From NCBI GenBank assembly GCA_016928355.1, contig JAFGKW010000056.1, forward strand, positions 1-64,000: 64,000 nt of DNA, read 5' to 3'. Each line of letters begins with the position of its first letter. Position 1 is the first letter of the stretch. This stretch comes from Methanomicrobiaceae archaeon. Lineage in GTDB: Archaea > Halobacteriota > Methanomicrobia > Methanomicrobiales > Methanomicrobiaceae. Shown here one piece after another: positions 7,711 through 20,795 of this stretch. The notes below the pieces were generated by a model that saw only the letters and a program-made list of their open reading frames with translations, was not told where the DNA came from and searched no databases. The position numbers were made by a program, and so were the translations under genes.

Positions 7711-9161
7711 GGTGCCTCCGCTGAAATTCCCGGAAGTATGGATATACAGAGATCAACAATCCTTCCTGTTCCTGCCCTTTCCCGAACTACATCATATGCC
7801 CTGAAACTCTGAATCTCAATATCTTCACAATCTTCAGGAGGTGAACCCAGGCCAAGTGCGGTTTTTCTGAGTTCCGCCGCACAGAACTCAATGAGTTCTT
7901 CATCAGTTAATTTCCCTGGAGGCTGCCTTAATTCACCATTTATTGACAATTTTTTCTTCTCACTATCATAATGAACCTTCATTGACAAACTCACTCTCGA
8001 AACCGCAACACCGACTGCATTTGCCGATTCAGCATGCTCAGGGACAGATATTCTAATCCCTGTAATTGCAGATATTTCTGGCATCAATACTGGAGCAAGA
8101 TAACCGGTCCCGATTATCAGATTCGGAGAAAAGACAGAGATAGCCTTTGAAACCTCATCCAGATAACTGTTTAAGACAATCTCTGATATTTCCCTGTCAA
8201 TTACCCCTGATGACCTGAAATTCCCAATTTCGTACCCACAGACATTCAACGCATCTGTAAAGGTCCGGAACTTTCCTCCAAAAGCAAGCGACACTCCTTC
8301 CCTGAAAGGCAGAAGCCCGTCTTCGACAATCGAATCGCCTCCAAAAGGAAGAGATAAGGCACGAATCCCTTTAATATCAGTACGGCCGCCGCCAACATCT
8401 ACCATAGTCTTTTCAGGCAGACCGTTTTTCATTGGGATAAAATCCGTTGTTGTCCCACCGATATCCATCACCAGTGCATCGTCAATCCCGGTAAGATATT
8501 TCGCCCCAAGCACCACAGCCGCCTGGCTTGAACTGTAAAGCTCAGAAGGATTTTTGAATATCATATCAGGAGATGTCAGGCCCCCGTCACTCTTCATGAA
8601 GAAAAAATCCTGCTCCGGAATATATGAACCAATAATCTCCGCAATCCCAAGTGTAACCTCCTTTAATTGTGCATTGATGATAGTTGTCGCAATTCTCGAT
8701 GGAAAACCTATTTCACCAATAAAATGGCTAAGAGCAATCCTGTCGTCACAAAAATAGTCAAGAGCAACTTCGTGTACTCTCTCCTCTAAAACAGGATTTC
8801 TTGTAGAAAATTTTCCTGCAATTGCAAGGTATTCGGCGGAGGTCTCTCCAAAAATCTGCTTTATCTCATCAGGATCAATATCTTCTGCAACATCCCCCCT
8901 AATAGTAACTGCACCCTTCACCGCACCTTCACGTCTCAGGCCGGGTCCGGGAATCGTAATTATGCATATTTCCCCGGCAGACCTGACCATTAACCTGTTC
9001 AGCGGCTGAGAGGTACTGAATGCAATTTTGCCCCCTGAATGTATTTTTGAAAATGCGGATGAGATCCCCTTTTCATTGGATATCTTTTCAGTCTCAATAT
9101 TATTGTTCCTGATTACCGCAATATCAGTATTCGTGCCACCGATGTCAATACCTGTAAACAT
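7707..9161 (-). CDS. Hydantoinase/oxoprolinase family protein
   Basis: A 484-residue protein of the ATP-dependent hydantoinase A/oxoprolinase/acetone carboxylase beta superfamily. N-terminus FTGIDIGGTNTDIAV is the first phosphate loop; LVMDIGGTTTDFIPM near residue 230 is the second; the central part has GFPSRIATTIINAQLKEV. Members open cyclic amides using ATP. Length is shorter than bacterial HyuA (about 690), as in archaeal members that lack the C-terminal region. It is the first gene of a run with the HDAC-like (4-bp overlap) and ProC-like genes. Substrate unknown. Confidence 0.82.
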   Translation of the reverse strand: MFTGIDIGGTNTDIAVIRNNNIETEKISNEKGISSAFSKIHSGGKIAFSTSQPLNRLMVRSAGEICIITIPGPGLRREGAVKGAVTIRGDVAEDIDPDEIKQIFGETSAEYLAIAGKFSTRNPVLEERVHEVALDYFCDDRIALSHFIGEIGFPSRIATTIINAQLKEVTLGIAEIIGSYIPEQDFFFMKSDGGLTSPDMIFKNPSELYSSSQAAVVLGAKYLTGIDDALVMDIGGTTTDFIPMKNGLPEKTMVDVGGGRTDIKGIRALSLPFGGDSIVEDGLLPFREGVSLAFGGKFRTFTDALNVCGYEIGNFRSSGVIDREISEIVLNSYLDEVSKAISVFSPNLIIGTGYLAPVLMPEISAITGIRISVPEHAESANAVGVAVSRVSLSMKVHYDSEKKKLSINGELRQPPGKLTDEELIEFCAAELRKTALGLGSPPEDCEDIEIQSFRAYDVVRERAGTGRIVDLCISILPGISAEAP

Positions 9162-9213
9162 TACTATCTAATGATGGACATGTGAATTTATCAATACTTA
9201 CCATCTGCCACTG

Positions 9214-11151
9214 TCACCCAACATAATACGTGTGAATCCTGACCATTGGCTGAACACCTGCACCTTCAAGGTTCCCCTGGGCCCAGGAATACCGTTCCCG
9301 GATTCCTTCAGGCAATTCATTTAATGAGATCTCATTAAACCCATACCTCCTGTAGAAACCGGTCAGGTGGCTGACTGAGAACATATAGAGATCATCATTA
9401 TGGCAGGCCTCCGCAAGAGCACCGACAACAAGATGTGCATATCCCTTTTTACGAAAACCTTCAGGCGTATATACTCCGTCTACTTCATATCCGTCAATAT
9501 GACGCCTGCATCTTGCGACTGAAACTAATTCCTCTCCCAAAAAAACACCGAATATGCGATCAATTTCCGGATCACCCCTGGTATTATGGTAATCCACCCA
9601 GATATTATCTGCTTTATAAAATTCTTCTCCTTTAAGTTCACGAACAGCAGATACGGCTTCCCCCGAAAGTTTGTCTACGGATGAAATAGTTGAATCTGTG
9701 GATTCCTGTTCTAATTTGCTCCTATCTTTCTCATCCTCTTCTCCTTCATCTATTCTAAAACCCCCTGAAGGTACAATCAGTTCAAATCTTGCACCCTTTC
9801 CGGCAATACCCGTTTCACGAATTTCAATGCCGGTAATAGAGAGAATTTCATGCGACAGAAACAGGCCGTGCCCGTAACCCTCTTCACCACTCTGGTTAAA
9901 CAAAGTTTTTTTATCCGAATCAACGATTCCCGGCCCGTCATCCTCCACTATTATGTAGCATTTATCATCCCGGATATTATAGTTCACAATTATTCCGGTC
10001 ACTTCTCCCTTGAACTTGAGTGGATTTTCGAATAGATGGTAAAAGACAGTGGAAAGGTATGGATCAGCGAAAATTTCCAGTCTCTCTGTCCACGGGTGAA
10101 AATCAACCTTACCCATATCAAGTTTCCCGGCGGCTTTTTTCACTTCATCCTGTACAGATAACCATGCCGGAGATTTAGTACCGAGATCTCGGAAATCCCG
10201 TGAAATTTCAAGTCTCCTGTGTACATTTTTTATCACATCTTTTAATTTTTTTATGAAAATGTGAAAATCCGGTTCAGTAAACTTTCCTTCTTCGGTCTCG
10301 CGAATGAAACCGGAAATTACATTCAGATTGTTTGAAATGTCCGTCCTGATAATCCCTGTCAGTGTATTGAGCTTTCGGGTTGTATTTGAGAGTGCAGACT
10401 CCGTCATCACCATATCGGTCACATTCCTTATAGTCTCAATTGCTCCGTTTGTGTTTCCAAAAGGATCCTTTAATGCAGTGGCAGAAAAATGAAGATACAC
10501 TCCGCTTTGTCCTTTGAAATGGGGAATTAATAGATCAGCAATATAATTGTCAGATTCCTTTATCAGATTCGGGTATTTAGATTTTGTTGCAGGATCTTCA
10601 TTTAATGCCAGATCAATCAGAATCGGACGCCTCTTACCATAAAATGGGATTGCATATTCATAATTTCCTTTATTAAGAATTTCAGACTTTTTTATACCTG
10701 TCAAATCCTCAATTGCCTTATTCCAGGCAATAACAAATCCGTCCTTATTGATGGCAAAGGTTGCATCAGGCAGAAATTCGATAATTTCATTTAACTGCTG
10801 CTCCGATTTTCTTAATTTGAATGAAAGGAGAGATACAATTACTCCTATCAGAGTAAAGATCAATACCCTGGATATTGTTGAAACAATCAGGGTGATATCA
10901 GGTGGATAATATACAGAAGTAATTAGCAGACCATATATCATTGCAATAAAAATAAGGAACGGGTAGCAGCGTTTAGGATACCAGTACGCTGCCAGAATAA
11001 TTGGAAAATACATTAAATGCGCCAAAACAATTGTAATTCCCATCAATATTCCGGCAAGATTGATTCCAATAGTTAATATAGTTAATATCAACAGAATCAG
11101 AATACGTCTTCTTTGAAAGACAATATTTTTTAAAAAATTATTCTGTTTCAT
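9214..11151 (-). CDS. Membrane PAS protein with degenerate histidine kinase and C-terminal GNAT domain
   Basis: A 645-residue fusion. Residues 15-110 contain about four membrane helices; 120-250 a PAS domain (LPDATFAINKDGFVIAWNKA, then R-x-V-T-D at 242-246); 255-310 a dimerisation helix where the phospho-acceptor His is replaced by Thr (IIRTDISNNLNVISGF, T270); 355-462 a GHKL ATPase fold with N-box N376, G1 DDGPGI (404-409) and G2 GYGHGL (425-430); then an acidic linker and, from about 515, a GNAT acetyltransferase with the acetyl-CoA loop RKKGYA (567-572) and HLTGFYRRYGF. The ATP site looks intact, so it may sense and bind ATP without autophosphorylating in the normal way, gating the acetyltransferase. 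No response regulator is adjacent. Single gene, reverse strand. Confidence 0.8.
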   Translation of the reverse strand: MKQNNFLKNIVFQRRRILILLILTILTIGINLAGILMGITIVLAHLMYFPIILAAYWYPKRCYPFLIFIAMIYGLLITSVYYPPDITLIVSTISRVLIFTLIGVIVSLLSFKLRKSEQQLNEIIEFLPDATFAINKDGFVIAWNKAIEDLTGIKKSEILNKGNYEYAIPFYGKRRPILIDLALNEDPATKSKYPNLIKESDNYIADLLIPHFKGQSGVYLHFSATALKDPFGNTNGAIETIRNVTDMVMTESALSNTTRKLNTLTGIIRTDISNNLNVISGFIRETEEGKFTEPDFHIFIKKLKDVIKNVHRRLEISRDFRDLGTKSPAWLSVQDEVKKAAGKLDMGKVDFHPWTERLEIFADPYLSTVFYHLFENPLKFKGEVTGIIVNYNIRDDKCYIIVEDDGPGIVDSDKKTLFNQSGEEGYGHGLFLSHEILSITGIEIRETGIAGKGARFELIVPSGGFRIDEGEEDEKDRSKLEQESTDSTISSVDKLSGEAVSAVRELKGEEFYKADNIWVDYHNTRGDPEIDRIFGVFLGEELVSVARCRRHIDGYEVDGVYTPEGFRKKGYAHLVVGALAEACHNDDLYMFSVSHLTGFYRRYGFNEISLNELPEGIRERYSWAQGNLEGAGVQPMVRIHTYYVG

Positions 11152-11308
11152 GTTTTGGATCAGTCTCTCTATATGACTGTAATTTGAAAAACATTCCTGT
11201 TGTACAAGTCAGTATCACGAATAAGCCTAAACCTGACAGATAAAACGGACATATTCTGGTAAATCCACTCCCCAAAAAATACAAATCAATAGATTTTCTA
11301 TATTAAAT

Positions 11309-11908
11309 ATGAAAATACTCGGCATAAGCGGAAGTCCAAGGAAGAATGGAAATACAGATACAATACTAAAAGAGATCCTAAGAGGTGCCGGGGAATCTGA
11401 CATCCCTAATATAGAAACAGAAGCATTATTTCTCAGGGATTATGTTATCAGTCCCTGTACCGGTTGCGAATTATGCCGGAAGGATCTTACGTGCTCCCGC
11501 TTCAACGACGGAATGAATCTTATATATCCGAAGATAGAGGAAGCCGAAATACTGGTACTCGGTTCACCGGTATACAACTACAATGTAACCAGCCAGATGA
11601 AATCGTTCATCGACCGGCTGTATCCCTATTACATCTTCTCAGATGGCCGTCCAGGGAGTTATGGTTCAAGGCTAGCCGGCAAAGGGAAAAAGGCTCTGGT
11701 TTTTTCAGTCTGCGAACAGACCGATCCGGAAGAGACAGGATTCGCAACAGAGGCCATGGCCAGACCTCTTAAGGCGCTGGGTTACCATATCTGTCGATCC
11801 TTTCCAATATGCGGCTTTTTTGATAAAGGAGCTGTTCTTAAAGATAAAAATATCCTCCATAAGGTATACTCCCTTGGAATGGAACTTGCCGGATGCAGCG
11901 ACAAATGA
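11309..11908 (+). CDS. Iron-sulfur flavoprotein (Isf) family reductase
   Basis: A 199-residue flavodoxin-fold protein. MKILGISGSPRKNGNT is the FMN phosphate loop; C50-x2-C53-x2-C56-x5-C62 (CTGCELCRKDLTC) is exactly the compact [4Fe-4S] motif of methanogen Isf; LGSPVYNYNVTSQMKSFIDR is the family's FMN/dimer segment. Isf proteins take electrons from ferredoxin and pass them to oxygen, peroxide or other acceptors, and are common in anaerobic archaea. Single gene; it begins about 157 bp from the divergent PAS-kinase fusion gene, with a T/A-rich promoter region between. Confidence 0.87.
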   Translation: MKILGISGSPRKNGNTDTILKEILRGAGESDIPNIETEALFLRDYVISPCTGCELCRKDLTCSRFNDGMNLIYPKIEEAEILVLGSPVYNYNVTSQMKSFIDRLYPYYIFSDGRPGSYGSRLAGKGKKALVFSVCEQTDPEETGFATEAMARPLKALGYHICRSFPICGFFDKGAVLKDKNILHKVYSLGMELAGCSDK

Positions 11909-12076
11909 AATGTGTTTCGATCAGATTCCAGAAATGGTAACAATAATTAAGAATATTATGATAATTATTTAACAATAGTTACAGACAGTATCAATTTTTT
12001 TCATAAATAACGGCAAATTCTCTTTATTTTGGATATATTTAAGTAACCTGTGATCTCATTGTCTTTGTGGCTTAAA

Positions 12077-12712
12077 ATGCAGAACGTCGCCGAAATGTCA
12101 CTGGAAAATTCTTCCTCAGATATAGGAATTGAGAAGAAAAGAAAGGAAATTATTCAGAAACTTATCAGTTACCTGAAAAGCGATGAGCTTACATTCAGGT
12201 GGAAATCAGCAGAGATGCTGGGGGATATGCATGCCGCAGAGGCCGTTGAACCATTAATAGAAGCCCTTTCTGATGAATATGTTGATGTAAGCTGGATCGC
12301 TGCAAAATCACTTGGAAAAATCGGCGACAAGAGGGCAACCCTCCCCCTGATAAGATGCCTTGGAAGTGATAAACAGTGGCTGAGAAAAGGTGCTGCAATT
12401 GGCCTTGGCATGCTTGGTGATAAAAGAGCGGTTAAACCTTTGATAATGCTCCTTGAAGATAAAAAGGAGAAAGTCAGAATTGCAGTAATAAAAGCACTTG
12501 AAGAGATCGGAGATGAACGTGCTGTTTTACCTGTTATCAAAAGACTTACGGACAAGAGTAAAAAGGTGAAAATTGAGGCAGTTAATACACTTATAGGCTT
12601 TGGAGGAGAAGAAGCGCTCAACGCCATAAAAGAGCACGCCGGCGATCCGGACATTAAAAATAAAATTGAAGAAGCAATAAAAATTCTGGAAAAAGTTAAT
12701 AGCAATTCATAA
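12077..12712 (+). CDS. HEAT-repeat (PBS lyase-like) protein
   Basis: About 211 residues from the ATG at 12077. Five to six tandem helical repeats of about 31 residues are visible, each with the pattern A-V-x-P-L-I-x-x-L-x-D ... V-R-x-x-A-x-x-x-L-G-x-I-G-D-x-R (for example DKRAVKPLIMLLEDKKEKVR and DERAVLPVIKRLTDKSKKVK). Such EZ/PBS-type HEAT arrays bind proteins and are abundant in Methanomicrobiales; no enzymatic motif is seen. An in-frame GTG at 12050 and ATG at 12095 are alternative starts; a TATA-like ATATATTTAAG at 12033-12043 puts transcription start near 12065, favouring 12077 or 12095. Confidence 0.8.
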   Translation: MQNVAEMSLENSSSDIGIEKKRKEIIQKLISYLKSDELTFRWKSAEMLGDMHAAEAVEPLIEALSDEYVDVSWIAAKSLGKIGDKRATLPLIRCLGSDKQWLRKGAAIGLGMLGDKRAVKPLIMLLEDKKEKVRIAVIKALEEIGDERAVLPVIKRLTDKSKKVKIEAVNTLIGFGGEEALNAIKEHAGDPDIKNKIEEAIKILEKVNSNS

Positions 12713-12777
12713 TCTTCTGCAAGAAAAGAAATTTATCCGGATCTTTTTGGGATCATATTCCAGCACATTATTCGACA

Positions 12778-12791
12778 GATATTTATATAGC
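12778..12791 (+). promoter_or_regulatory. TATA box for the glutamate synthase gene
   Basis: The run GATATTTATATAG lies about 35 bases before the ATG at 12822, at the distance expected for an archaeal TATA box followed by a short leader that carries the GGGAGGT ribosome binding site at 12811-12817. Confidence 0.5.
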
Positions 12792-12821
12792 TATTCTAAT
12801 ATCAATCGCTGGGAGGTATTT

Positions 12822-14309
12822 ATGTCCTTTTATCGATGCAACATATGTAATGTTTTCGAATATGATACTGAAAGAGGCGACTCCGTCACCGATATTCATC
12901 CTCATACAAATCCCTTTGAATTTCCTGATGACTGGAGATGCCCAATATGTCATTCAGACAGGAGTCATTTAATAGAGATTACAGTTCACAAACACCCTTC
13001 TTTGACTAAACAGGAATTTACCTGTCCGGTCTGCGGGGCAAAAAGTGAGATCAGTCTTACGGAAATTGTGAAAACAGAAAGAACAGGTTATCTTGAAAAA
13101 TGGGAAAGAGAATCTGATGATACCGAGATAACAATGCATATAATCCATAAAATATCTGCATCAGGAAAGCCGGTTATCGAACCGATGAGAACCAAAAAAA
13201 ATGTTCCTTCATGGGATGAGATATTAATTGCAGGGGCACAGCTTGCAAAAATCCCGAAAAATAGTGCTGATCCGGTAAATACAAGAACAATTATTGGTCC
13301 GAATGCAAAAATTCCACTTATTATTGAAACTCCGCTATATATTACACATATGTCGTTTGGAGCTTTATCAAGGGAGATGAAGATTGCACTTGCAAAGGGA
13401 AGTTCAGCCGTAAAAACCGCTATCGGCTCGGGAGAGGGAGGAATTCTTGAAGAAGAAAGAAATGAGGCATATAGATACATTTTTGAATATGTTCCTAATC
13501 GTTACAGTGTAACAAGGGAAAACATGCAATCTGCCGATGCGATTGAAATAAAGATAGGCCAGTCCTCAAAACCTGGAATGGGTGGGGAAATCCCGGCTGA
13601 AAAAGCGACAAAAGAGATTGCATCAATCAGAGGTTTTCCTGAAGGAACAGACATTATTAGTCCTGCATCCTTTGAAGATATCAGGAACAGCGAAGATCTT
13701 AAGAAAAAAGTAAACTGGCTCCGCCAGGAATCGGGTGGAAAGCCTATAGGAATAAAATTAGCTGCAGGGAATATCGAAGCTGATATGGAGGTTGCTGTAT
13801 ATGCAAATCCCGATTTCATTACGATCGACGGAAGACCGGGCGGAACGGGAGCCGGAGATATAATAATTAAGGACGCGACATCTATCCCTACAATCTACGC
13901 ACTTCACAGGGCCCGGAGATATCTTGATGAAAACGGTAGAAAGGATATTTCTCTTGTAATAACCGGAGGACTTAGGCTCGCCTCCGATTTCACCAAAGCA
14001 ATCGCTATGGGTGCAGATGCAGTTGCAATAGGGACAGCTGCACTTATGGCAGCCGCATGCCAGCAGTACAGGATGTGCAATACGGGAAAATGTCCTGTTG
14101 GAGTTACAACCCAGAATCCGAATCTCAGAAAACGACTGAAAACAGATATTTCAGCAAAAAAGCTCGAAAATTTTTTACAAGTCTCAACAGAAGAATTAAA
14201 AGATTTTGCACGGCTTACAGGACATAGTTCTGTTCATGAACTATCAACGAATGATCTCTTCACTACCAGTTCGGAGATATCGGATTATACTTCAATAAGA
14301 CACGTATAA
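12822..14309 (+). CDS. Archaeal glutamate synthase (GltS FMN domain) with N-terminal rubredoxin-like domain
   Basis: 495 residues from the ATG at 12822, chosen because GGGAGGT precedes it; the frame opens 25 codons earlier but without a ribosome site. Residues 1-45 are rubredoxin-like (C6-x2-C9 and C40-P-x-C43, with the FEFPDDWRCPIC segment); a second CPVCG at about 70 starts another zinc-ribbon-like half. The rest is the GltB FMN/2-oxoglutarate synthase domain, including FGALSREMKIALAKGSSAV, IDGRPGGTGAGD and the [3Fe-4S] triplet C413-x5-C419-x4-C424. It makes glutamate from 2-oxoglutarate and ammonia delivered by separate subunits; the amidotransferase domain is absent here. The fused rubredoxin probably feeds electrons. 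Single gene, convergent with the nusA-like gene. Confidence 0.85.
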   Translation: MSFYRCNICNVFEYDTERGDSVTDIHPHTNPFEFPDDWRCPICHSDRSHLIEITVHKHPSLTKQEFTCPVCGAKSEISLTEIVKTERTGYLEKWERESDDTEITMHIIHKISASGKPVIEPMRTKKNVPSWDEILIAGAQLAKIPKNSADPVNTRTIIGPNAKIPLIIETPLYITHMSFGALSREMKIALAKGSSAVKTAIGSGEGGILEEERNEAYRYIFEYVPNRYSVTRENMQSADAIEIKIGQSSKPGMGGEIPAEKATKEIASIRGFPEGTDIISPASFEDIRNSEDLKKKVNWLRQESGGKPIGIKLAAGNIEADMEVAVYANPDFITIDGRPGGTGAGDIIIKDATSIPTIYALHRARRYLDENGRKDISLVITGGLRLASDFTKAIAMGADAVAIGTAALMAAACQQYRMCNTGKCPVGVTTQNPNLRKRLKTDISAKKLENFLQVSTEELKDFARLTGHSSVHELSTNDLFTTSSEISDYTSIRHV

Positions 14310-14322
14310 AAAAAAAGGCTTT

Positions 14323-14802
14323 TCAGGCCTGATCATCATCCTCTTCTTCATCAGAGGCTGTAATGATCTGGACACTGGATATATCATGCTGTCTTTCTGC
14401 AAGCTTGTTCGCCTTGAAGATATTTTTACCGCCTTTTCCAATGGCAATACCCATATCCTCCTCTTCCACATCGATAAGAGCTTCGAACTCCCCTTCCTCG
14501 TTTTCACTGATATCAACAGATATTACCCTTGCAGGAAGGAAACAGTTCTTAATAAACTGAACAGGATCATTTGAAAATTCGACTACCTCAATCTTCTTTC
14601 CCAGCTCATCTGAAGCTTTCTTGATGCTGACGCCGCTTTTACCTATTGCACGGCCCATATCACCAGGATTAATTACGAAGATCAGGCGTTCATTCTTTTC
14701 ATCAATAACACAGTCACGGCTTCCCGCACCTGTAATATCCTCAAAGCTTTTCATCAACTGAAGTGATCTTTCATTAAGAACAATCTCTGACATAATTATC
14801 AT
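14323..14802 (-). CDS. nusA: NusA-like transcription elongation factor (two KH domains)
   Basis: A 159-residue archaeal NusA homologue made of two KH domains, each with its GxxG loop: MGRAIGKSGVSIKKAS near residue 50 and MGIAIGKGGKNIFKAN near residue 117. It lacks the S1 and N-terminal polymerase-binding domains of bacterial NusA, as is normal for archaea. The acidic tail DEEEDDDQA ends the protein. It is the last gene of the RNA polymerase operon and its start overlaps the L30e stop by four bases. It binds RNA and probably acts with the polymerase during elongation or termination. Confidence 0.93.
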   Translation of the reverse strand: MIIMSEIVLNERSLQLMKSFEDITGAGSRDCVIDEKNERLIFVINPGDMGRAIGKSGVSIKKASDELGKKIEVVEFSNDPVQFIKNCFLPARVISVDISENEEGEFEALIDVEEEDMGIAIGKGGKNIFKANKLAERQHDISSVQIITASDEEEDDDQA

Positions 14803-15086
14803 TCCTTTATTAATGTAAGGATGTCAGACTCGCCTGCATCCTCAATCGAAAGAGCACTTACCATAAACGGGTTACCGCATGCCTTACCAAGCTGCATACT
14901 TGAATCAGAAGATTTGTATACGAAAATATCCTTTTCTGTAAGATAATTTACGAACTCCTCAGGACAGTTGGATGCAACAACAACCATCTTTGATCTTCCG
15001 CTGTCTATTGAATTTTTAGTTTCATTTTGGCCGAAAATTACATTTCCGGATTTAATTGCGCGTCTGAGCGATGTTTCAAAATCCAT
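14799..15086 (-). CDS. rpl30e: Ribosomal protein L30e
   Basis: A 95-residue L7Ae/L30e-fold protein: SLRRAIKSGNVIFGQNETKN, then KMVVVASNCPEEFVNYL and a C-terminal ILTLIKE. This RNA-binding large-subunit protein is encoded between A'' and NusA in most euryarchaeal RNA polymerase operons, and the same order holds here. It overlaps nusA by four bases. Length is typical. Confidence 0.92.
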   Translation of the reverse strand: MDFETSLRRAIKSGNVIFGQNETKNSIDSGRSKMVVVASNCPEEFVNYLTEKDIFVYKSSDSSMQLGKACGNPFMVSALSIEDAGESDILTLIKE

Positions 15087-15141
15087 TTGATTTCACCTGA
15101 ATTTAATAAATTTTTTCTTAATTATTATTACCATCATAAAT

Positions 15142-18953
<3,812 letters not shown>

Positions 18954-18965
18954 ATTTTTTACCCC

Positions 18966-20795
18966 CTATACCTGGTCCTCCAGGTGAAGCCTGGGCGCAA
19001 TACCCATACTCTTCATCTCGTCGAGGAGCAGTTTGAATGCATAACTCATCTCGACCGAGTAGATATCGGTTTCGTTGCCGCATGCAAGGCAGCGTGTGAC
19101 ATTGCGGTTGTGATCGAGGAAAGCGATCATTCCGCACTTGGCGCAGACATACTGGTTGACTTTATCAGATTCATCTAAAAGACGTTCCTTTAAAGCCATT
19201 GCAGCACCATGGCCGATTAACACATCACGCTCCATCTCTCCAAATCTCAGACCTCCTTCACGGGCACGACCCTCTGTCGGCTGGCGTGTAAGTACCTGAA
19301 CAGGTCCGCGTGAACGTGCGTGCATCTTTGAAGATACCATGTGGTAGAGCTTCTGGTAATAGATAACTCCTACGTAGATATCCGCCTTGAACTGCCTTCC
19401 TGTGATACCATCATACATTACCTCACGGCCGTTATGGGCAAATCCAAGTGCCTGAAGAGAATCCCTGAGGTTCTCCTCTTCCTCGCCGGAGAAAGCTGTT
19501 GCCTCGATCCTTCTTCCCTCAAGGGAGGCAACCTTTCCTCCAATCATTTCGAGCATGTGCCCGACTGTCATACGTGAAGGGATTGCATGAGGGTTGATAA
19601 CAAGATCAGGTGCGATTCCCGATTCTGTAAAGGGCATGTTCTCCTGCGGGATGATGAGGCCGACAACACCTTTCTGACCGTGTCTTGATGCAAACTTGTC
19701 ACCAACTTCAGGTACACGAAGATCACGTGTCCTGACCTTTACAAGACGTGAAGAGTTCTCACCTTCGGTTATTATTACAGTATCGACGATTCCGCGTTCG
19801 TTGCTCCTCATTGTAACGGATGTATCGCGGCGCTTTTCGACTGCAATCAGCTCTCCGCTCGGTTCCTCAAGGAAACGCGGGGGGGAAGTCTTTCCAATGA
19901 GGACATCTTTTTCATGGACAACTGTCTCGGGGTTGATTACACCGTCAGAATCAAGACTCTGGTATGATTCGGTACCATGTGCACCTGAGACTTCCTCATC
20001 GGGCACCTCTATCTTGTCGATCTGTCCGCCGGGGTAGCGTCTCTCTTCCCCGTCATATGTCCTGAAGAAGTGCGACCTGCCGACTCCACGCTCAATTGAG
20101 GCCTTATTGAAGATCAATGCATCCTCAATATTGAAACCTTCATATGAGAGAACAGCAACGACAAGGTTCTGTCCTGCGGCACGGTCATCGGACCCGATAA
20201 CCTTTGAGGTCTGGGTATGAACAATCGGTTTCTGGACATAATGTAAAAGATGACCTCTTGTATCCGGCCTCAGTTTCATATTTGAAGCCCCGAATCCAAG
20301 TGCCTGTTTAATCATACCTGCACCCATCGTAACACGGGGAGATGCATTGTGTTCCGGGAAGGGAACATGTGCAGCACCGATTCCAAGAATAAGAGATGCA
20401 TCTATTTCCATATGAGTATGCTCGGGAGTGAGATCCTCTTCCCTTATTGCGATAAAAAGATCCTCTTCCTCTTCCGCGTCAATGAACTCAATCAGTCCAT
20501 CAGTTATAAGATCATTAAACTCAATTTCAGAAGAATCAAGCCTTCTTATATCCTCATTGGTAATGAGCGGTCTTCCATTCTCCACAACAACGAGAGGCCG
20601 CCGTGCACGCCCTCTGTCGGTATGAACAATGATATCCCCGTTAAATTCCTTGTGTGATATATTGATTTCAGTGGATATTTCCCCGCGCCTGCGCATCTTA
20701 CGGACATCACGGACCAGAGCAACAGGGTCCTCACAAAGTCCGATAAGAGCCCCGTCTATAAATACCCTTGATTTTTTAATGATGTTTGCGCTCAT
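18966..20795 (-). CDS. rpoB1: DNA-directed RNA polymerase subunit B'
   Basis: A 609-residue C-terminal half of the second-largest subunit. Diagnostic stretches: [56 protein letters not shown], and the C-terminal zinc ribbon [13 protein letters not shown]...RCLACG. In methanogens the B subunit is split in two, as here. The start ATG overlaps the B'' stop by four bases, implying coupled translation. Confidence 0.97.
   Translation of the reverse strand: MSANIIKKSRVFIDGALIGLCEDPVALVRDVRKMRRRGEISTEINISHKEFNGDIIVHTDRGRARRPLVVVENGRPLITNEDIRRLDSSEIEFNDLITDGLIEFIDAEEEEDLFIAIREEDLTPEHTHMEIDASLILGIGAAHVPFPEHNASPRVTMGAGMIKQALGFGASNMKLRPDTRGHLLHYVQKPIVHTQTSKVIGSDDRAAGQNLVVAVLSYEGFNIEDALIFNKASIERGVGRSHFFRTYDGEERRYPGGQIDKIEVPDEEVSGAHGTESYQSLDSDGVINPETVVHEKDVLIGKTSPPRFLEEPSGELIAVEKRRDTSVTMRSNERGIVDTVIITEGENSSRLVKVRTRDLRVPEVGDKFASRHGQKGVVGLIIPQENMPFTESGIAPDLVINPHAIPSRMTVGHMLEMIGGKVASLEGRRIEATAFSGEEEENLRDSLQALGFAHNGREVMYDGITGRQFKADIYVGVIYYQKLYHMVSSKMHARSRGPVQVLTRQPTEGRAREGGLRFGEMERDVLIGHGAAMALKERLLDESDKVNQYVCAKCGMIAFLDHNRNVTRCLACGNETDIYSVEMSYAFKLLLDEMKSMGIAPRLHLEDQV

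Noticed and set aside
12169-12705. Antisense 178-codon frame over the HEAT-repeat gene
   Set aside because: Ser/Leu-rich mirror of a repetitive coding sequence; the forward frame has clear HEAT repeats.
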